A stretch of DNA of 64,000 nucleotides from Daejeonella oryzae DSM 19973 (GCF_000422945.1 NZ_AUHA01000002.1:868001-932000), one strand, 5' to 3'. Shown: positions 27,870-37,116, numbered from the stretch's first letter. A program made the numbers and translations. The notes: generated by a model not told the origin, from the letters alone.

Positions 27870-28076
27870 CTAACTCTTTTTAAGAGTTGTTTTTGCAGCA
27901 GGAGCTGCCTTCTTTGATTTCATATCCATGCAGCATTCGTCCCCTTTTTTACAATCTTTTTTTGTACTTGTTACAGTTTTGGATTTATCTGCAGATTTAG
28001 TTTTAGCAGGCTCAGTTTGAGCTGAGACAGCAGAAATACTTACTGCAAGAACCAACAGTGTGAATATTTTTTTCAT
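27870..28076 (-). CDS. Small secreted Lys-rich protein, unknown
   Basis: 68 residues. A clear signal peptide (KKIFTLLVLAVSISAVSAQ; cleavage likely after SAVSA) precedes a mature peptide of ~49 residues rich in Lys, Thr and Ala with one Cys-containing patch (CKKGDECCMDM), which might bind metal. It is probably periplasmic. Not a recognised family. It stands alone between the mscS-like and psd genes. Confidence 0.65.
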   Translation of the reverse strand: MKKIFTLLVLAVSISAVSAQTEPAKTKSADKSKTVTSTKKDCKKGDECCMDMKSKKAAPAAKTTLKKS

Positions 28077-28158
28077 CTGGAATCGGGTTTATTATTAGCG
28101 TTTAGTAAGATTTAGATTTGTATTTATGTTAAATTTAAGAATAATTTATTTCTGTTTA

Positions 28159-28821
28159 TCAGGCTTTTAATTCTGCCAGAATAGTAATACCACCTTTTAC
28201 AGTATCCCCCAGATTAACATTTATTTCTGAACCGATGGGTAAAAAAACATCTACTCTTGAACCGAATTTTATGAAACCGAACTGTTCTCCCTGTTGTGCA
28301 TTATCTCCATCTTTTGAATAGCATACAATCCTTCTGGCCATAGCGCCCGCAATCTGGCGGAACAGGACAGAAACCCCATTCCTGGTTTCTACAACAACTG
28401 TAGTCCGCTCATTTTCTGTAGACGACTTTGGATGCCATGCCACTAAAAATTTACCGGGATGATATTTGAAAAATTTAACGACTCCGCTGATTGGATATCG
28501 GTTTACGTGAACATTTATAGGGGACATGAAGATAGAAATCTGAATACGGCGATCTTTAAGATATTCAGTTTCTTCGGTTTCTTCTATAACTACTACTTTG
28601 CCGTCTGCCGGACAAACAATCTCATTTTCTGAGGCAACAGTTTTAATAGATGGACTGCGGAAAAATTGAAGAATTGTAATAAAAAGTAAAAATGATAAAA
28701 TGTAAACGGTCCAGTGTAACCAGTCTGTGCCGGGTACAAAAAAATGTATAGCTGCATTTAAGATAAATATAAACAGAATGCAAAGAGCAAGGGATGTATA
28801 CCCTTCTTTGTGAATAGTCAT
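28159..28821 (-). CDS. psd: Phosphatidylserine decarboxylase-related protein
   Basis: 220 residues, the short PSD form. It would decarboxylate phosphatidylserine to phosphatidylethanolamine in the inner membrane. Two N-terminal hydrophobic segments (~10-28, ~33-50) are followed by the core: VCPADGKVVVIEE, IFMSPINVHVNRYPISG and, near the C-terminus, FIKFGSRVDVFLP. The GSR triplet is where the enzyme cleaves itself to form the pyruvoyl group (GS bond). It lies 86 bp downstream of hpt on the same strand. Confidence 0.92.
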   Translation of the reverse strand: MTIHKEGYTSLALCILFIFILNAAIHFFVPGTDWLHWTVYILSFLLFITILQFFRSPSIKTVASENEIVCPADGKVVVIEETEETEYLKDRRIQISIFMSPINVHVNRYPISGVVKFFKYHPGKFLVAWHPKSSTENERTTVVVETRNGVSVLFRQIAGAMARRIVCYSKDGDNAQQGEQFGFIKFGSRVDVFLPIGSEINVNLGDTVKGGITILAELKA

Positions 28822-28907
28822 TTGAAAATAAAATTAAATAAGGTGCAAAAATGCAAATTTTTTACTCTGTACAAAGATTAATAATTTACGAGGCATAAAC
28901 TGGCCGG

Positions 28908-29459
28908 TCAGGTTTCTGTTGGTACGTGCTCTGCCCTGTAAATGTCTTTTAAATTACGACCCAGACCATTGTAATCAAGTCCGTAACCAATTACAAATTC
29001 ATTAGGTATTTCAAAACCTACGTACGTAATTTCTTCCAGATCCTGGTTTAACTTGCGGGGTTTCAATAATAGGGTACATACATTTAATGATGCCGGATTA
29101 TGCTCTTTAATTATATCAATAACATGTTTTAGTGTATTGCCTGATTCAACAATATCTTCAACAATAATTACATCCCGGTCTTTCAGATCCATGTACAGGT
29201 CAATTTCCTTTCTTATTTTTCCGGTACTTTGATCCCCCTCATAGGATGAAACTTTAATGAAAGTTACTTCAGAAGAAATACCAACCTCTTTCATTAAGTC
29301 TCCAAGAAACATAAAGCTTCCGTTTAAAACCCCAACAAAAACCGGAACGCGTCCTTCATAATCTACTTCCAGCTGAATGCCAATTAAACGAATTCGTTTT
29401 TTGATCTGATCATATTCTATCAGCAGTTCAAAATCTTTCTGATCTATCTGGATGTTCAT
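28908..29459 (-). CDS. hpt: Hypoxanthine phosphoribosyltransferase
   Basis: 183 residues. Purine salvage enzyme that converts hypoxanthine or guanine with PRPP to IMP or GMP. The PRPP-binding motif VIIVEDIVESGNTLKHV is complete, and PVFVGVLNGSFMFLGDL and the C-terminal FVIGYGLDYNGLGRNL (base binding) are also typical. Normal length. It is located 23 bp downstream of the transglycosylase gene on the same strand. Confidence 0.95.
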   Translation of the reverse strand: MNIQIDQKDFELLIEYDQIKKRIRLIGIQLEVDYEGRVPVFVGVLNGSFMFLGDLMKEVGISSEVTFIKVSSYEGDQSTGKIRKEIDLYMDLKDRDVIIVEDIVESGNTLKHVIDIIKEHNPASLNVCTLLLKPRKLNQDLEEITYVGFEIPNEFVIGYGLDYNGLGRNLKDIYRAEHVPTET

Positions 29460-29482
29460 GGCTTAAAAATACAAATCAGAAC

Positions 29483-31615
29483 TTAATTTCCGCCACTTTT
29501 CTGCCGGGCTTCTTTTTCCCTGCGGCGCTGTTCACGGCGCTCCTGGCGCAACTCCGCAGGTGTTTTTTCTTTGGTGGCGCTTGATTTTGATTTGCCGATA
29601 TCATTCACATTAATGGTATCAGGTTTACGCTTGCCAAAAATTTGCTGTAAAATACTTACTGAGCTTTCTTCCTCATCTTCATATAAGCTATCTGCCAACA
29701 AAGAATCCGCGGGTGGCATTTGTGTACGCAGACTTTCTCTTAACCGAACACCATAAAATCCATATACGTTAGAATCTGGCTGAGCCAAACCTCTTCGCTG
29801 CATAATTCCACCAATAAGCCTGAAATATCCGCGTAAGCCGGTTTTTAAAGTTCCGTCGCCCTGGAAATAATACATTCCTGATTTTGGTTTCGGAACAATA
29901 CTGGCGAGGAAAATACTTTCTCCCAAATCAAGCTGTGAGGGGTGTTTATTGAAATAATGCCTGGATGCTTCACCAATTCCGTATACATTTTTTCCCCATT
30001 CAATAAGATTCAGGTAGACTTCGAACATGCGTTGTTTGGATGATAGATTAGTATTTTCAATAATCCACACAATCAGAATTTCTTCAATTTTACGGGCAAT
30101 GGTTTTTTGCCGGTTGAGATAAACATTTTTTACCAGCTGCATTGAAATAGTACTTCCGCCGCGTTTAAATGCTTTTTCTTTAAAATTTGTAGCTATCGAT
30201 TTGCGGATTGATTCTTCTACAAAACCATTATGACTGTAGAAAGATGGATCTTCGGCAGTTAATAAAGCATTTCGCAGGTAGGGCGAAATCTGGTTAATGG
30301 GAGTATAATCCGGATTTTGAGGACCAATTGTTATGTTCCTCATCGGTTTACCGTACTCGTAAGGTGTATAAACAAAGCTGCTGTTTATTTTACCAAGATT
30401 GGTAGCTCCCCAGTTTACTACTTTGAAATTATTTTTTCTGAGTCTTGAATCAAATACAACCTGGTCCGGATATTTGGTGTCAAGGCGGAAATTTAAATCA
30501 TACTGGAGTTTGCCGGTCACTTTCATCCCATCCAGAGATTCAAATAAGCCATGAGGAAATGCATCGAAAAGTTGCTGAGCATCTAATTCTTTTGTTCTTA
30601 ATTTCAGCTCATAAATTTTGTTAGCTCCCAGTGTATATTTAATAAAAGGATTTGCTTCTATGTTTTGAAGATGAATAGTTGAAGTACTGTCTATTGAGAC
30701 ATAATTTTCTCCAAAAACCATATCAGCATCTATAGAACCGCTCGGAACTACAATATCATTACTTGCTATTCGGGGATGGTTTACCAGAAGATTTTTAACC
30801 GCCCAGGAACCAGATATTTTAAATTCATCTCCATCTCGCTGCACCCGTTTCATTTGCGTGCTGATGGTGTCGAAATTTAATTTCAAGCCGAGCTTTTTTT
30901 CCAGATACGGAAGCTCCACTTTCTTTCCATCGGCAAAAAGCATCAGATCCAGTTGCTTGTCTCCCGGATCTACACTTCCCTGAACATGCCAGACAGATTC
31001 TTTTCCGTTAATCAAAATGGTTGATTTTACCTGTCCGTTATCAATGGTTGCTGAGCTGGTATTGAGGGTAATTTTATTGGCATTTTCCTGAAGCCTGATT
31101 TCAAAATTCCGGATATCCATATCATCCGGGATTTTGTACAGCATTTGGTTAAGAAGATTGTTGGCAAGTTCGGCAAGATTTACTTTATGAGATGATTTGA
31201 CAGAATCCACACCTTTTTTGCGGAAAAGAAAATCATAATTACTGATACTGTCTTTTTTCCTCAGGCTAATCCAGGAGTCAGTCATAGAAACTTCTGCCAG
31301 TTTGATGTCTCCCAAAATCAGCGGGAAGAGCTTAATACCTACCTTGAAATTTTTAATGAATGCCAGACTGTCCCTGTTTTCGGGAACGATAGAAATTTCC
31401 TCAAAATCAATTGTTTTTAATCCTGCAAAGCGGGCGGTTTTAATTTTTACATTGAGGTTATAATCATTTTTGGCCTTTCTTATTGCTTTTTCAATGGCTA
31501 CTTTCAGTAAGGCTTCCCGTTTTGTATAAGCGATGGATCCGCCTATTAATATGATGAGTAAGAGGGATGCAAGTATTATTCCGCCAATTTTATAATATTT
31601 CTCTGGTCTTTGCAT
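29483..31615 (-). CDS. Peptidoglycan glycosyltransferase (GT51) with AsmA-like N-terminal region
   Basis: 710 residues. A TM anchor (~10-30) is followed by ~400 residues of beta-rich AsmA-like sequence (FAGLKTIDFEEISIVPEN, AEVSMTDSWISLRK). The GT51 domain begins at ~440, with the catalytic-Glu motif TAEDPSFYSHNG and the second motif GGSTISMQLVKNVYLNR. A basic, charged C-terminal tail ends the protein and there is no transpeptidase domain. It is thus a monofunctional transglycosylase with an extra periplasmic region, a known Bacteroidota arrangement. Upstream of hpt and divergent from the mrp gene. Confidence 0.88.
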   Translation of the reverse strand: MQRPEKYYKIGGIILASLLLIILIGGSIAYTKREALLKVAIEKAIRKAKNDYNLNVKIKTARFAGLKTIDFEEISIVPENRDSLAFIKNFKVGIKLFPLILGDIKLAEVSMTDSWISLRKKDSISNYDFLFRKKGVDSVKSSHKVNLAELANNLLNQMLYKIPDDMDIRNFEIRLQENANKITLNTSSATIDNGQVKSTILINGKESVWHVQGSVDPGDKQLDLMLFADGKKVELPYLEKKLGLKLNFDTISTQMKRVQRDGDEFKISGSWAVKNLLVNHPRIASNDIVVPSGSIDADMVFGENYVSIDSTSTIHLQNIEANPFIKYTLGANKIYELKLRTKELDAQQLFDAFPHGLFESLDGMKVTGKLQYDLNFRLDTKYPDQVVFDSRLRKNNFKVVNWGATNLGKINSSFVYTPYEYGKPMRNITIGPQNPDYTPINQISPYLRNALLTAEDPSFYSHNGFVEESIRKSIATNFKEKAFKRGGSTISMQLVKNVYLNRQKTIARKIEEILIVWIIENTNLSSKQRMFEVYLNLIEWGKNVYGIGEASRHYFNKHPSQLDLGESIFLASIVPKPKSGMYYFQGDGTLKTGLRGYFRLIGGIMQRRGLAQPDSNVYGFYGVRLRESLRTQMPPADSLLADSLYEDEEESSVSILQQIFGKRKPDTINVNDIGKSKSSATKEKTPAELRQERREQRRREKEARQKSGGN

Positions 31616-31734
31616 GGGGCTGGTTTACACAGTATAAAGCTCTCAGCGTAAAAAACGTTTTTACTAATTGAATATTCTGTGAGTCAAATATCTGTAAAAA
31701 GAGGCATTAAACAATTTTTACGCTTGTGGTTTAG

Positions 31735-31742
31735 TATTTTTG
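31735..31742 (+). promoter_or_regulatory. Candidate promoter -7 element of the mrp gene
   Basis: TATTTTTG matches TAnnTTTG, 30 bp before the ATG at 31773. It is the only such box in the divergent 157-bp region on this strand. Confidence 0.5.
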
Positions 31743-31772
31743 CCCGCAAAACTTTATACTTTCTTCATAAAA

Positions 31773-32834
31773 ATGATCAGCCAGGAACAGGTACTAAATG
31801 CCTTGCGTTATGTAGAAGATCCCGATCTTAAAAAAGATCTGGTTAGCTTAAACATGATTGAGGATATCCGGATAGATAATAATAAATTAAGTTTTTCGGT
31901 GGTGCTTACCACACCGGCTTGCCCGATGAAAGCGATGCTTGAAAACGCCTGCAGAAATGCAATCGCACATTTTATCAGTAAAGATATTATTGTGGATATC
32001 AATATGACCTCCAGGGTTACCAGCCGGCCTACACCCACCTTATCTAATATAAAAAACATTATTGCGGTTGCTTCGGGTAAAGGCGGAGTGGGTAAGTCAA
32101 CGGTTGCCGTAAATCTTGCTCTTGGCCTTTCTAAAAAAGGAGCAAAAGTTGGATTAATAGATGCAGATATCTACGGACCTTCAATTCCGATGATGTTTGG
32201 AGTAGAAGGAGAGCGTCCAAGGGCGTCAGAAAATGCAGAAGGGAAAACACGGATAGAGCCAATTTCAAAATACGGTATCAAATTATTATCCATCGGTTTC
32301 TTTACAGATCCCAATCAGCCTGTACCCTGGCGTGGTCCAATGGCATCTAACGCCATCAAGCAGTTGTTTAACGATGCCGACTGGGGCGAACTGGATTACC
32401 TGGTTGTTGATCTTCCTCCGGGAACGGGAGACATCCATATTACCATTACTCAATCGTATCCTATTACAGGTGCTGTAATTGTAACTACACCTCAAAATGT
32501 GGCTCTTGCCGATGCACGTAAAGGAGTTGGAATGTTTTTGATGGATTCAATCAATGTTCCTTTACTGGGAGTGGTGGAAAACATGTCCTATTTTACGCCG
32601 GCCGAGCTTCCGGAAAATAAATACTATATTTTCGGTAATGGCGGTGGCAGAAAATTAGCCGAACAGTTTAATACTACTTTTTTAGGGGAGATCCCGCTGG
32701 TTAAAGGAATCAGCGAAAGCGGTGATGAGGGAAGGCCTGTAATTTTACAGGATAATGATGTGATGAGTCAGGCATTTATGCATATTGCAGAAAGAGTAGC
32801 GCAGCAGGTTGCTATTCAGAATGCCCGTATTTAA
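31773..32834 (+). CDS. Mrp/NBP35-family Fe-S carrier ATPase
   Basis: 353 residues. An N-terminal MIP18/DUF59 domain (~1-85, LRYVEDPDLKKDLVSLNMI) precedes the deviant Walker A AVASGKGGVGKSTVAVNLA and the rest of a ParA-type NTPase, including YLVVDLPPGTGD. The C-terminal part lacks an obvious CPxC; the region reads MSYFTPAELPENKYYIF, which is noteworthy because many Mrp proteins have two Cys there. It transfers Fe-S clusters to apoproteins in related systems. The start is the ATG at 31773; a TTG 33 bp upstream overlaps the promoter box. The NifU-like gene follows after 43 bp. Confidence 0.92.
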   Translation: MISQEQVLNALRYVEDPDLKKDLVSLNMIEDIRIDNNKLSFSVVLTTPACPMKAMLENACRNAIAHFISKDIIVDINMTSRVTSRPTPTLSNIKNIIAVASGKGGVGKSTVAVNLALGLSKKGAKVGLIDADIYGPSIPMMFGVEGERPRASENAEGKTRIEPISKYGIKLLSIGFFTDPNQPVPWRGPMASNAIKQLFNDADWGELDYLVVDLPPGTGDIHITITQSYPITGAVIVTTPQNVALADARKGVGMFLMDSINVPLLGVVENMSYFTPAELPENKYYIFGNGGGRKLAEQFNTTFLGEIPLVKGISESGDEGRPVILQDNDVMSQAFMHIAERVAQQVAIQNARI

Positions 32835-32877
32835 GCAATTTTTAAAATTAGTATCTTTAAAAAAATATTAACACATC

Positions 32878-33156
32878 ATGGATTTGCTAGAAAAAGTTGA
32901 GAACGCACTTAATACCATCAGACCTTATCTTGAGGCGGATGGCGGAAATGTATCTGTAGAAGAAATTACTGCAGACAACATTGTGCGTTTACGCTTGCTT
33001 GGATCATGCGGATCATGTCCGATGAGTATCATGACACTCAAAGCCGGTATTGAACAAGCTATAAAACGTGAAGTTCCGGAAATTGAAGGTGTTGAAGCAG
33101 TTAATCTTACCGACATGGATGATCCAAACGCAGTAATGCCGGAGCGTTTACAATAG
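32878..33156 (+). CDS. NifU-like (NFU) Fe-S carrier protein
   Basis: 92 residues: a single NFU domain with the cluster-binding LLGSCGSCPMSIMTLK motif (CxxC). The N-terminus has ALNTIRPYLEADGGNVSVEE, as in NfuA and NifU C-terminal domains. It delivers Fe-S clusters in related systems. It follows the Mrp gene by 43 bp, and both act in Fe-S trafficking, which supports a joint operon. Confidence 0.94.
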   Translation: MDLLEKVENALNTIRPYLEADGGNVSVEEITADNIVRLRLLGSCGSCPMSIMTLKAGIEQAIKREVPEIEGVEAVNLTDMDDPNAVMPERLQ

Positions 33157-33189
33157 ATCTTTAAGGCATAGCCTAATTGCAAATGTCTG

Positions 33190-33206
33190 TTTAACACTAT
33201 TTAACA
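33190..33206 (+). promoter_or_regulatory. TTTAACA direct repeat (10-bp period)
   Basis: TTTAACA at 33190-33196 and again at 33200-33206, exactly 10 bp apart, 34 bp before the start of the next gene. The same arrangement is found at 40520 and 45350. Possibly a protein-binding site on one face of the DNA. Confidence 0.4.
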
Positions 33207-33227
33207 GAAGCTGGGTCCGATTTTTGA

Positions 33228-33235
33228 TATATTTG
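33228..33235 (+). promoter_or_regulatory. Promoter -7 element directly before the gene at 33240
   Basis: TATATTTG matches TAnnTTTG and ends four bases before the ATG at 33240. With a start point 4-7 nt downstream the transcript would be leaderless. Confidence 0.55.
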
Positions 33236-33239
33236 ATTT

Positions 33240-33878
33240 ATGCGTAATTGCTTGTTCCTCTTCTTTATATTATTATCGGGATACGGTTTTGCTCAAACTC
33301 CGGATAAAAGATTAATTCAATTCTCGGGAGTTGTTATAAATCCTGATAGTAACTCTGTTGTTCCGTACGTAACGGTAACCAATGTTTCGTCACGCAATCA
33401 GGTATTTTCAGCTAATTATAAAGGATACTTTTCATTTGTAGTTCATGAGGGCGATACACTCGTTTTTAGTGCCATCGGCTATAAGCGTGAAGGAATCCTT
33501 GTTCCCATAAACCTTCCGGATAATAAGTTTACGGTGATGATGAAACTGAAGCAGGAAGCTATTAACCTCCCCGCTGTACAGGTTTATCCCTGGGCTAGTA
33601 CTGATGAATTTAAGAAGCAATTTCTGACCATGAAATTTGCAGATGATGATCTGGAGATTGCCAAAAAGAATGTTTCCAGAGAAAATCTTTCAGCTCTTTC
33701 AGCAAACCTGCCTCGAGACGGACAGGAAATGCAGAGCTATAATTTCCAGAATAACCATAGTAATCTGGTTAATAAAAACATGAACCAGAGAATGGCTAAT
33801 CCTTTATTAAATCCATTTGCATGGGGAGCTTTGATTCAGCAAATTATGCAGGGCGATAAAAGCCGGAGCAAAGACTAA
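33240..33878 (+). CDS. Secreted protein with carboxypeptidase-D-like regulatory domain
   Basis: 212 residues. A signal peptide (~1-18, ending SGYGFA-QT) precedes a CarboxypepD_reg-like beta-sandwich (~25-110: FSGVVINPDSNSVVPYVTV, then YKGYFSFVVHEGDTLVFSA and IGYKREGI). The C-terminal ~95 residues are helical or disordered and rich in Asn and Gln. Without a receptor barrel it is probably a periplasmic or outer-membrane-associated accessory protein. It resembles the gene at 44565 in plan. It ends 11 bp from the convergent def gene. Confidence 0.85.
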   Translation: MRNCLFLFFILLSGYGFAQTPDKRLIQFSGVVINPDSNSVVPYVTVTNVSSRNQVFSANYKGYFSFVVHEGDTLVFSAIGYKREGILVPINLPDNKFTVMMKLKQEAINLPAVQVYPWASTDEFKKQFLTMKFADDDLEIAKKNVSRENLSALSANLPRDGQEMQSYNFQNNHSNLVNKNMNQRMANPLLNPFAWGALIQQIMQGDKSRSKD

Positions 33879-33889
33879 TATTTTGATTA

Positions 33890-34480
33890 CTATCTTCTGT
33901 TTTTCCCGCCTTTATTTCCCCCCTTTAAAGCTGGAAATTTCATTTTATAGTCCACTTTAACATAACCTTTAGAAATAGAATCTAACCGGTTTTTTAGCAT
34001 GGCTTTGCGTAGAGGGCTCAACTTATCTGTAAATAACTTACCTTCTATATGATCATATTCATGCTGAATAATCCGGGCAGATAATCCGGAATAACTCTCT
34101 TCATGATGAACCCAATTTTCATCGTAATAAGAAATGGTTAGGTTTTCCGACCGACTCACATCTTCCCGGATATCCGGAATACTTAAGCAACCTTCATTAA
34201 AGGACCATTTATCGCCGGTTTCTTCAAGTATTTGGGCATTGATAAAAATTTTACGGAAATTTTTTAATACGATATCGTCTTCTGCAAAGGGAGCGGCATC
34301 TATCACAAATAAGCGCAGGGATATGCCTATCTGAGGTGCGGCAATACCTACCCCGTGGGCATTGTACATGGTGTCAAACATATTGGCGATAAGAGCTTCA
34401 AGGTCGGCATAGTCCTGAGGAATGTCGAGGGCTTTTTTACGTAATACCGGATCACCGTAAGCAATAATTGGCAGTTTCAT
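33890..34480 (-). CDS. def: Peptide deformylase
   Basis: 196 residues. It removes the formyl group from nascent proteins. The three motifs are complete: GVGIAAPQIG, EGCLSIPD and QHEYDHIEG (metal ligands are the Cys and the two His). A short basic C-terminal tail (GGNKGGKNRR) is unusual but harmless. A TAnnTTTG box ends four bases before its start codon. The gene is followed on the opposite strand by the gene ending at 33878. Confidence 0.97.
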   Translation of the reverse strand: MKLPIIAYGDPVLRKKALDIPQDYADLEALIANMFDTMYNAHGVGIAAPQIGISLRLFVIDAAPFAEDDIVLKNFRKIFINAQILEETGDKWSFNEGCLSIPDIREDVSRSENLTISYYDENWVHHEESYSGLSARIIQHEYDHIEGKLFTDKLSPLRKAMLKNRLDSISKGYVKVDYKMKFPALKGGNKGGKNRR

Positions 34481-34484
34481 GTTG

Positions 34485-34492
34485 CAAAAATA
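34485..34492 (-). promoter_or_regulatory. Promoter -7 element of def
   Basis: On the minus strand TATTTTTG matches TAnnTTTG and ends four bases before the def start at 34480. Leaderless transcription is likely. Confidence 0.55.
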
Positions 34493-34504
34493 ATATTTTA
34501 GGAC

Positions 34505-35737
34505 TTAAGATTGCCTTGGTTCGAAAACAAGTGTAGAAAGTTGCTCTTTATTAAACATTTGATTGGCTATTTCTAATAGTTGAGAAGCCGTAACCGCATT
34601 GATTTTTTCAAAAACTTCCTCCAAGGAATCTACTTTGCCGTAATCCAGCAAACTTTTTGCCATTGAAATAATCAGGCCCATCCGGTTTTCCTCACCAAGC
34701 GCTATCTGGCCAATAAATTTCTGTTTTGCCTGGTGAAGTTGTATCGCTCCCAGGGCATTATCAGTCAATTTCTTTAATTCGCGATAGACCAGCTTCATGG
34801 CTTTTTCAGTTTTTTCTGGATCAGTTCCAAAATAGATTGAAAAAATACCGGTATCACTCATGGGTGTATAATTCGATTCTATGGAATAAGCAATTCCATG
34901 CTTTTCCCTGATTTCTAAATTTAAACGCGAACTCATGCCGGTTCCGCCCAGCAAATTATTTAAAAGTAAAAAACCTATTTTATATGGGTGATGGATATCA
35001 TATGAACGATTTCCAATTACGCAGTGAGTCTGGTTTATTGGCCGGGAGAATGTTTGAATAACAGGCCGATACGCATTGATTTTTTCACGTTCTCTTGAAG
35101 GTAAGTTAGATTTTATTCCTCCAAAAATTTTCTCTGAAATTTTGATGACTTTTTTAAAATCATAGTTTCCCAATACACCGATGATGATTTCATCAGTTCT
35201 GTAATTTGAATTGATAAACGAAAAGATATCTTCTCTCTTAAAAGTTTCCACAGTATCAGGAGTTCCCAGGATATTTCTGCCAAGGGAATGGCCTTTAAAA
35301 AGTAAATCTTCAAAATCATCATTTACCGCTTCATCCGGCTGATCCTGGTAAGAAGATATTTCGTCAAGGATGACTTCCTTTTCCTTCTGCATTTCATCTT
35401 CCGGAAATACTGAATGGAATACGATATCTTCGAATAAGTCTAAAGATCTTTCCAGATGTGGATTTAAAAAAGATGCGTGAATGCAGGTATATTCTTTGGT
35501 GGTATACGCATTCAAATCTGCGCCGACTAATTCAAGCCTGTTTAAAATCTGTGCGGTACTCCGGCGCTCTGTTTTTTTAAACAGCAAATGTTCTATAAAA
35601 TGAGCTAATCCATTATTGGCATTATTTTCATCGCGGGAGCCTGCATTTAAAATGATGCATGCATGGGAAATACTGGAAGGATTGGGTTTGTGAAGTATTC
35701 GAATACCATTGGAAAGAGAATGTACCTGATAATCCAT
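34505..35737 (-). CDS. M16-family zinc peptidase (insulinase-like)
   Basis: 410 residues, one half-size M16 unit pair. The inverted zinc motif HFIEHLLFKKT (HxxEH) lies near residue 50, and the distal Glu region EKEVILDEI is ~75 residues later. Related proteins include processing peptidase-like enzymes, which need a partner or form homodimers. There is no signal peptide (N-terminus starts with DYQVHSLSNGIRILHKPN), so it is probably cytoplasmic. It precedes def on the same strand by 24 bp. Confidence 0.92.
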   Translation of the reverse strand: MDYQVHSLSNGIRILHKPNPSSISHACIILNAGSRDENNANNGLAHFIEHLLFKKTERRSTAQILNRLELVGADLNAYTTKEYTCIHASFLNPHLERSLDLFEDIVFHSVFPEDEMQKEKEVILDEISSYQDQPDEAVNDDFEDLLFKGHSLGRNILGTPDTVETFKREDIFSFINSNYRTDEIIIGVLGNYDFKKVIKISEKIFGGIKSNLPSREREKINAYRPVIQTFSRPINQTHCVIGNRSYDIHHPYKIGFLLLNNLLGGTGMSSRLNLEIREKHGIAYSIESNYTPMSDTGIFSIYFGTDPEKTEKAMKLVYRELKKLTDNALGAIQLHQAKQKFIGQIALGEENRMGLIISMAKSLLDYGKVDSLEEVFEKINAVTASQLLEIANQMFNKEQLSTLVFEPRQS

Positions 35738-35813
35738 ATTCTGCGAATTTATATAAAAGCTATGAATATAGGTTTATTTCAGTCTGCTTAGGTTACTTGG
35801 GAAATTGATCAGC

Positions 35814-36374
35814 TTAAAGATTACCATTGTTAATTATCCCTTTCATCGCTGATTCCCGAATATGGTTTTCTGCGATTCGGTTTAATTTATGGTCGGTGTT
35901 CTTTTCTTCTTCCAGAGTTAAATTTAAAAGATCTGCAGCCTGATTAAATCCAAGAACTTCAGCAAGTATTCTTAAAGTTCCGTAAGATGCAATCTCATAA
36001 TGTTCTATTTTCTGACTGGCGGCAATAATTGCTACATCACGAGTCATAGATCCGTTTTCAGTTGCAGATAAAATATTTTCTGCTTCTTTAATCATGCCAT
36101 CCATGGCTTCGCACTTCTTAGATTCTGCTTTTTCATCCAGTCCGGCAAAAACCTGTTCTAATCTAACAACCTGGTTTTCGGTTTCACTTAAATGGTTCTC
36201 AAGTAATTCACGCAATTGGGAAGAAGTGGTTTTTTTTGCAATTCTGGGTAATACTTTGCAAAAGCTCTTTTCAGCCCAGTAAATATCTTTTAAAGCTTCA
36301 ATAAAAAATGCCCTTAATGCCGAATTTTCTCCTTCCGAAATATCTGTTACTGAAAGTGATTGTTTTACTGCCAT
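35814..36374 (-). CDS. DUF892 ferritin-like protein (YciE/YciF type)
   Basis: 186 residues. Four-helix ferritin-like fold with LKDIYWAEKSFCKVLPRIAK, a typical start for this family, then ETENQVVRLEQVF and QKIEHYEIASYGTLRILA carrying Glu and His metal-ligand candidates. I choose the ATG at 36374 because it is preceded by AAGGAG 8 bases upstream; the in-frame TTG at 36398 has no comparable site. The family is stress-induced in enterobacteria; the function is unclear. Confidence 0.88.
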   Translation of the reverse strand: MAVKQSLSVTDISEGENSALRAFFIEALKDIYWAEKSFCKVLPRIAKKTTSSQLRELLENHLSETENQVVRLEQVFAGLDEKAESKKCEAMDGMIKEAENILSATENGSMTRDVAIIAASQKIEHYEIASYGTLRILAEVLGFNQAADLLNLTLEEEKNTDHKLNRIAENHIRESAMKGIINNGNL

Positions 36375-36468
36375 TGATTTACTCCTTATACTTCGCAATG
36401 ATGAATAACATTACCACTATGAGATGGTTTAAGGAATAATCATGCCACTAAGCTCATTATTATAATAA

Positions 36469-37116
36469 TTAGTGTTTTAACTTGCCTTTGTAGGTTTTCT
36501 TAAAAAGCTGGTACCGCGGAATAGATACTGCTCTTACATACGTATTATTGGGATTATTTATGATGTAATTCTGATGATACTCTTCTGCTCTGTAAAATTC
36601 TTTTAAGGGCTTTAACTCCGTTACTATGGGTTTTTTAAACCTACCCGATTTACTTATTTCACGCACTCCCTGCTGAGCTAATTTCTGTTCGGCGGCTGAG
36701 GAATAAAATAAAATAGAGCGGTAAGATGATCCTCTGTCAGGGCCTTGTTGGTTTGCTGTAGTCGGATCATGAGATGCAAAAAATACTTTTACTAATTCAG
36801 CGTAGCTAACTATTTTAGGATTATAATAAACCAACACGGTTTCTGCATGCCCCGTTGTTTCGGTATTAACAAGGTCATAGGTTGGGTTTGGAGTAGTTCC
36901 ACCTGCATAACCGGATATAGCTGAATCAACACCAGCAACATCTTCAAAAATATGCTCAGAACACCAAAAGCAACCTTCGGCAAAAGCTGCAATTGCCTTA
37001 CCGGGAGGGGCTGTCAGCCTGATTTTTTTAACGTCAGTTTTCTTAGATTGGGCATTGCATGATAACATGCCGAAAGAGATAAATATTAAAGCCAGGGCGG
37101 ATGTAAAAAGTTTCAT
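36469..37116 (-). CDS. msrA: Peptide-methionine (S)-S-oxide reductase, lipoprotein
   Basis: 215 residues from the ATG at 37116, preferred over an in-frame start at 37185 because it gives a proper lipoprotein signal (MKLFTSALALIFISFG, then MLSCNAQS with the lipidation Cys). The catalytic motif GCFWCSEHIFE with the reactive Cys is complete. It also has SGYAGGTTPNPTYDLV and the C-terminal EEYHQNY. It repairs oxidised methionine, here likely on envelope proteins given the lipid anchor. Confidence 0.93.
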   Translation of the reverse strand: MKLFTSALALIFISFGMLSCNAQSKKTDVKKIRLTAPPGKAIAAFAEGCFWCSEHIFEDVAGVDSAISGYAGGTTPNPTYDLVNTETTGHAETVLVYYNPKIVSYAELVKVFFASHDPTTANQQGPDRGSSYRSILFYSSAAEQKLAQQGVREISKSGRFKKPIVTELKPLKEFYRAEEYHQNYIINNPNNTYVRAVSIPRYQLFKKTYKGKLKH

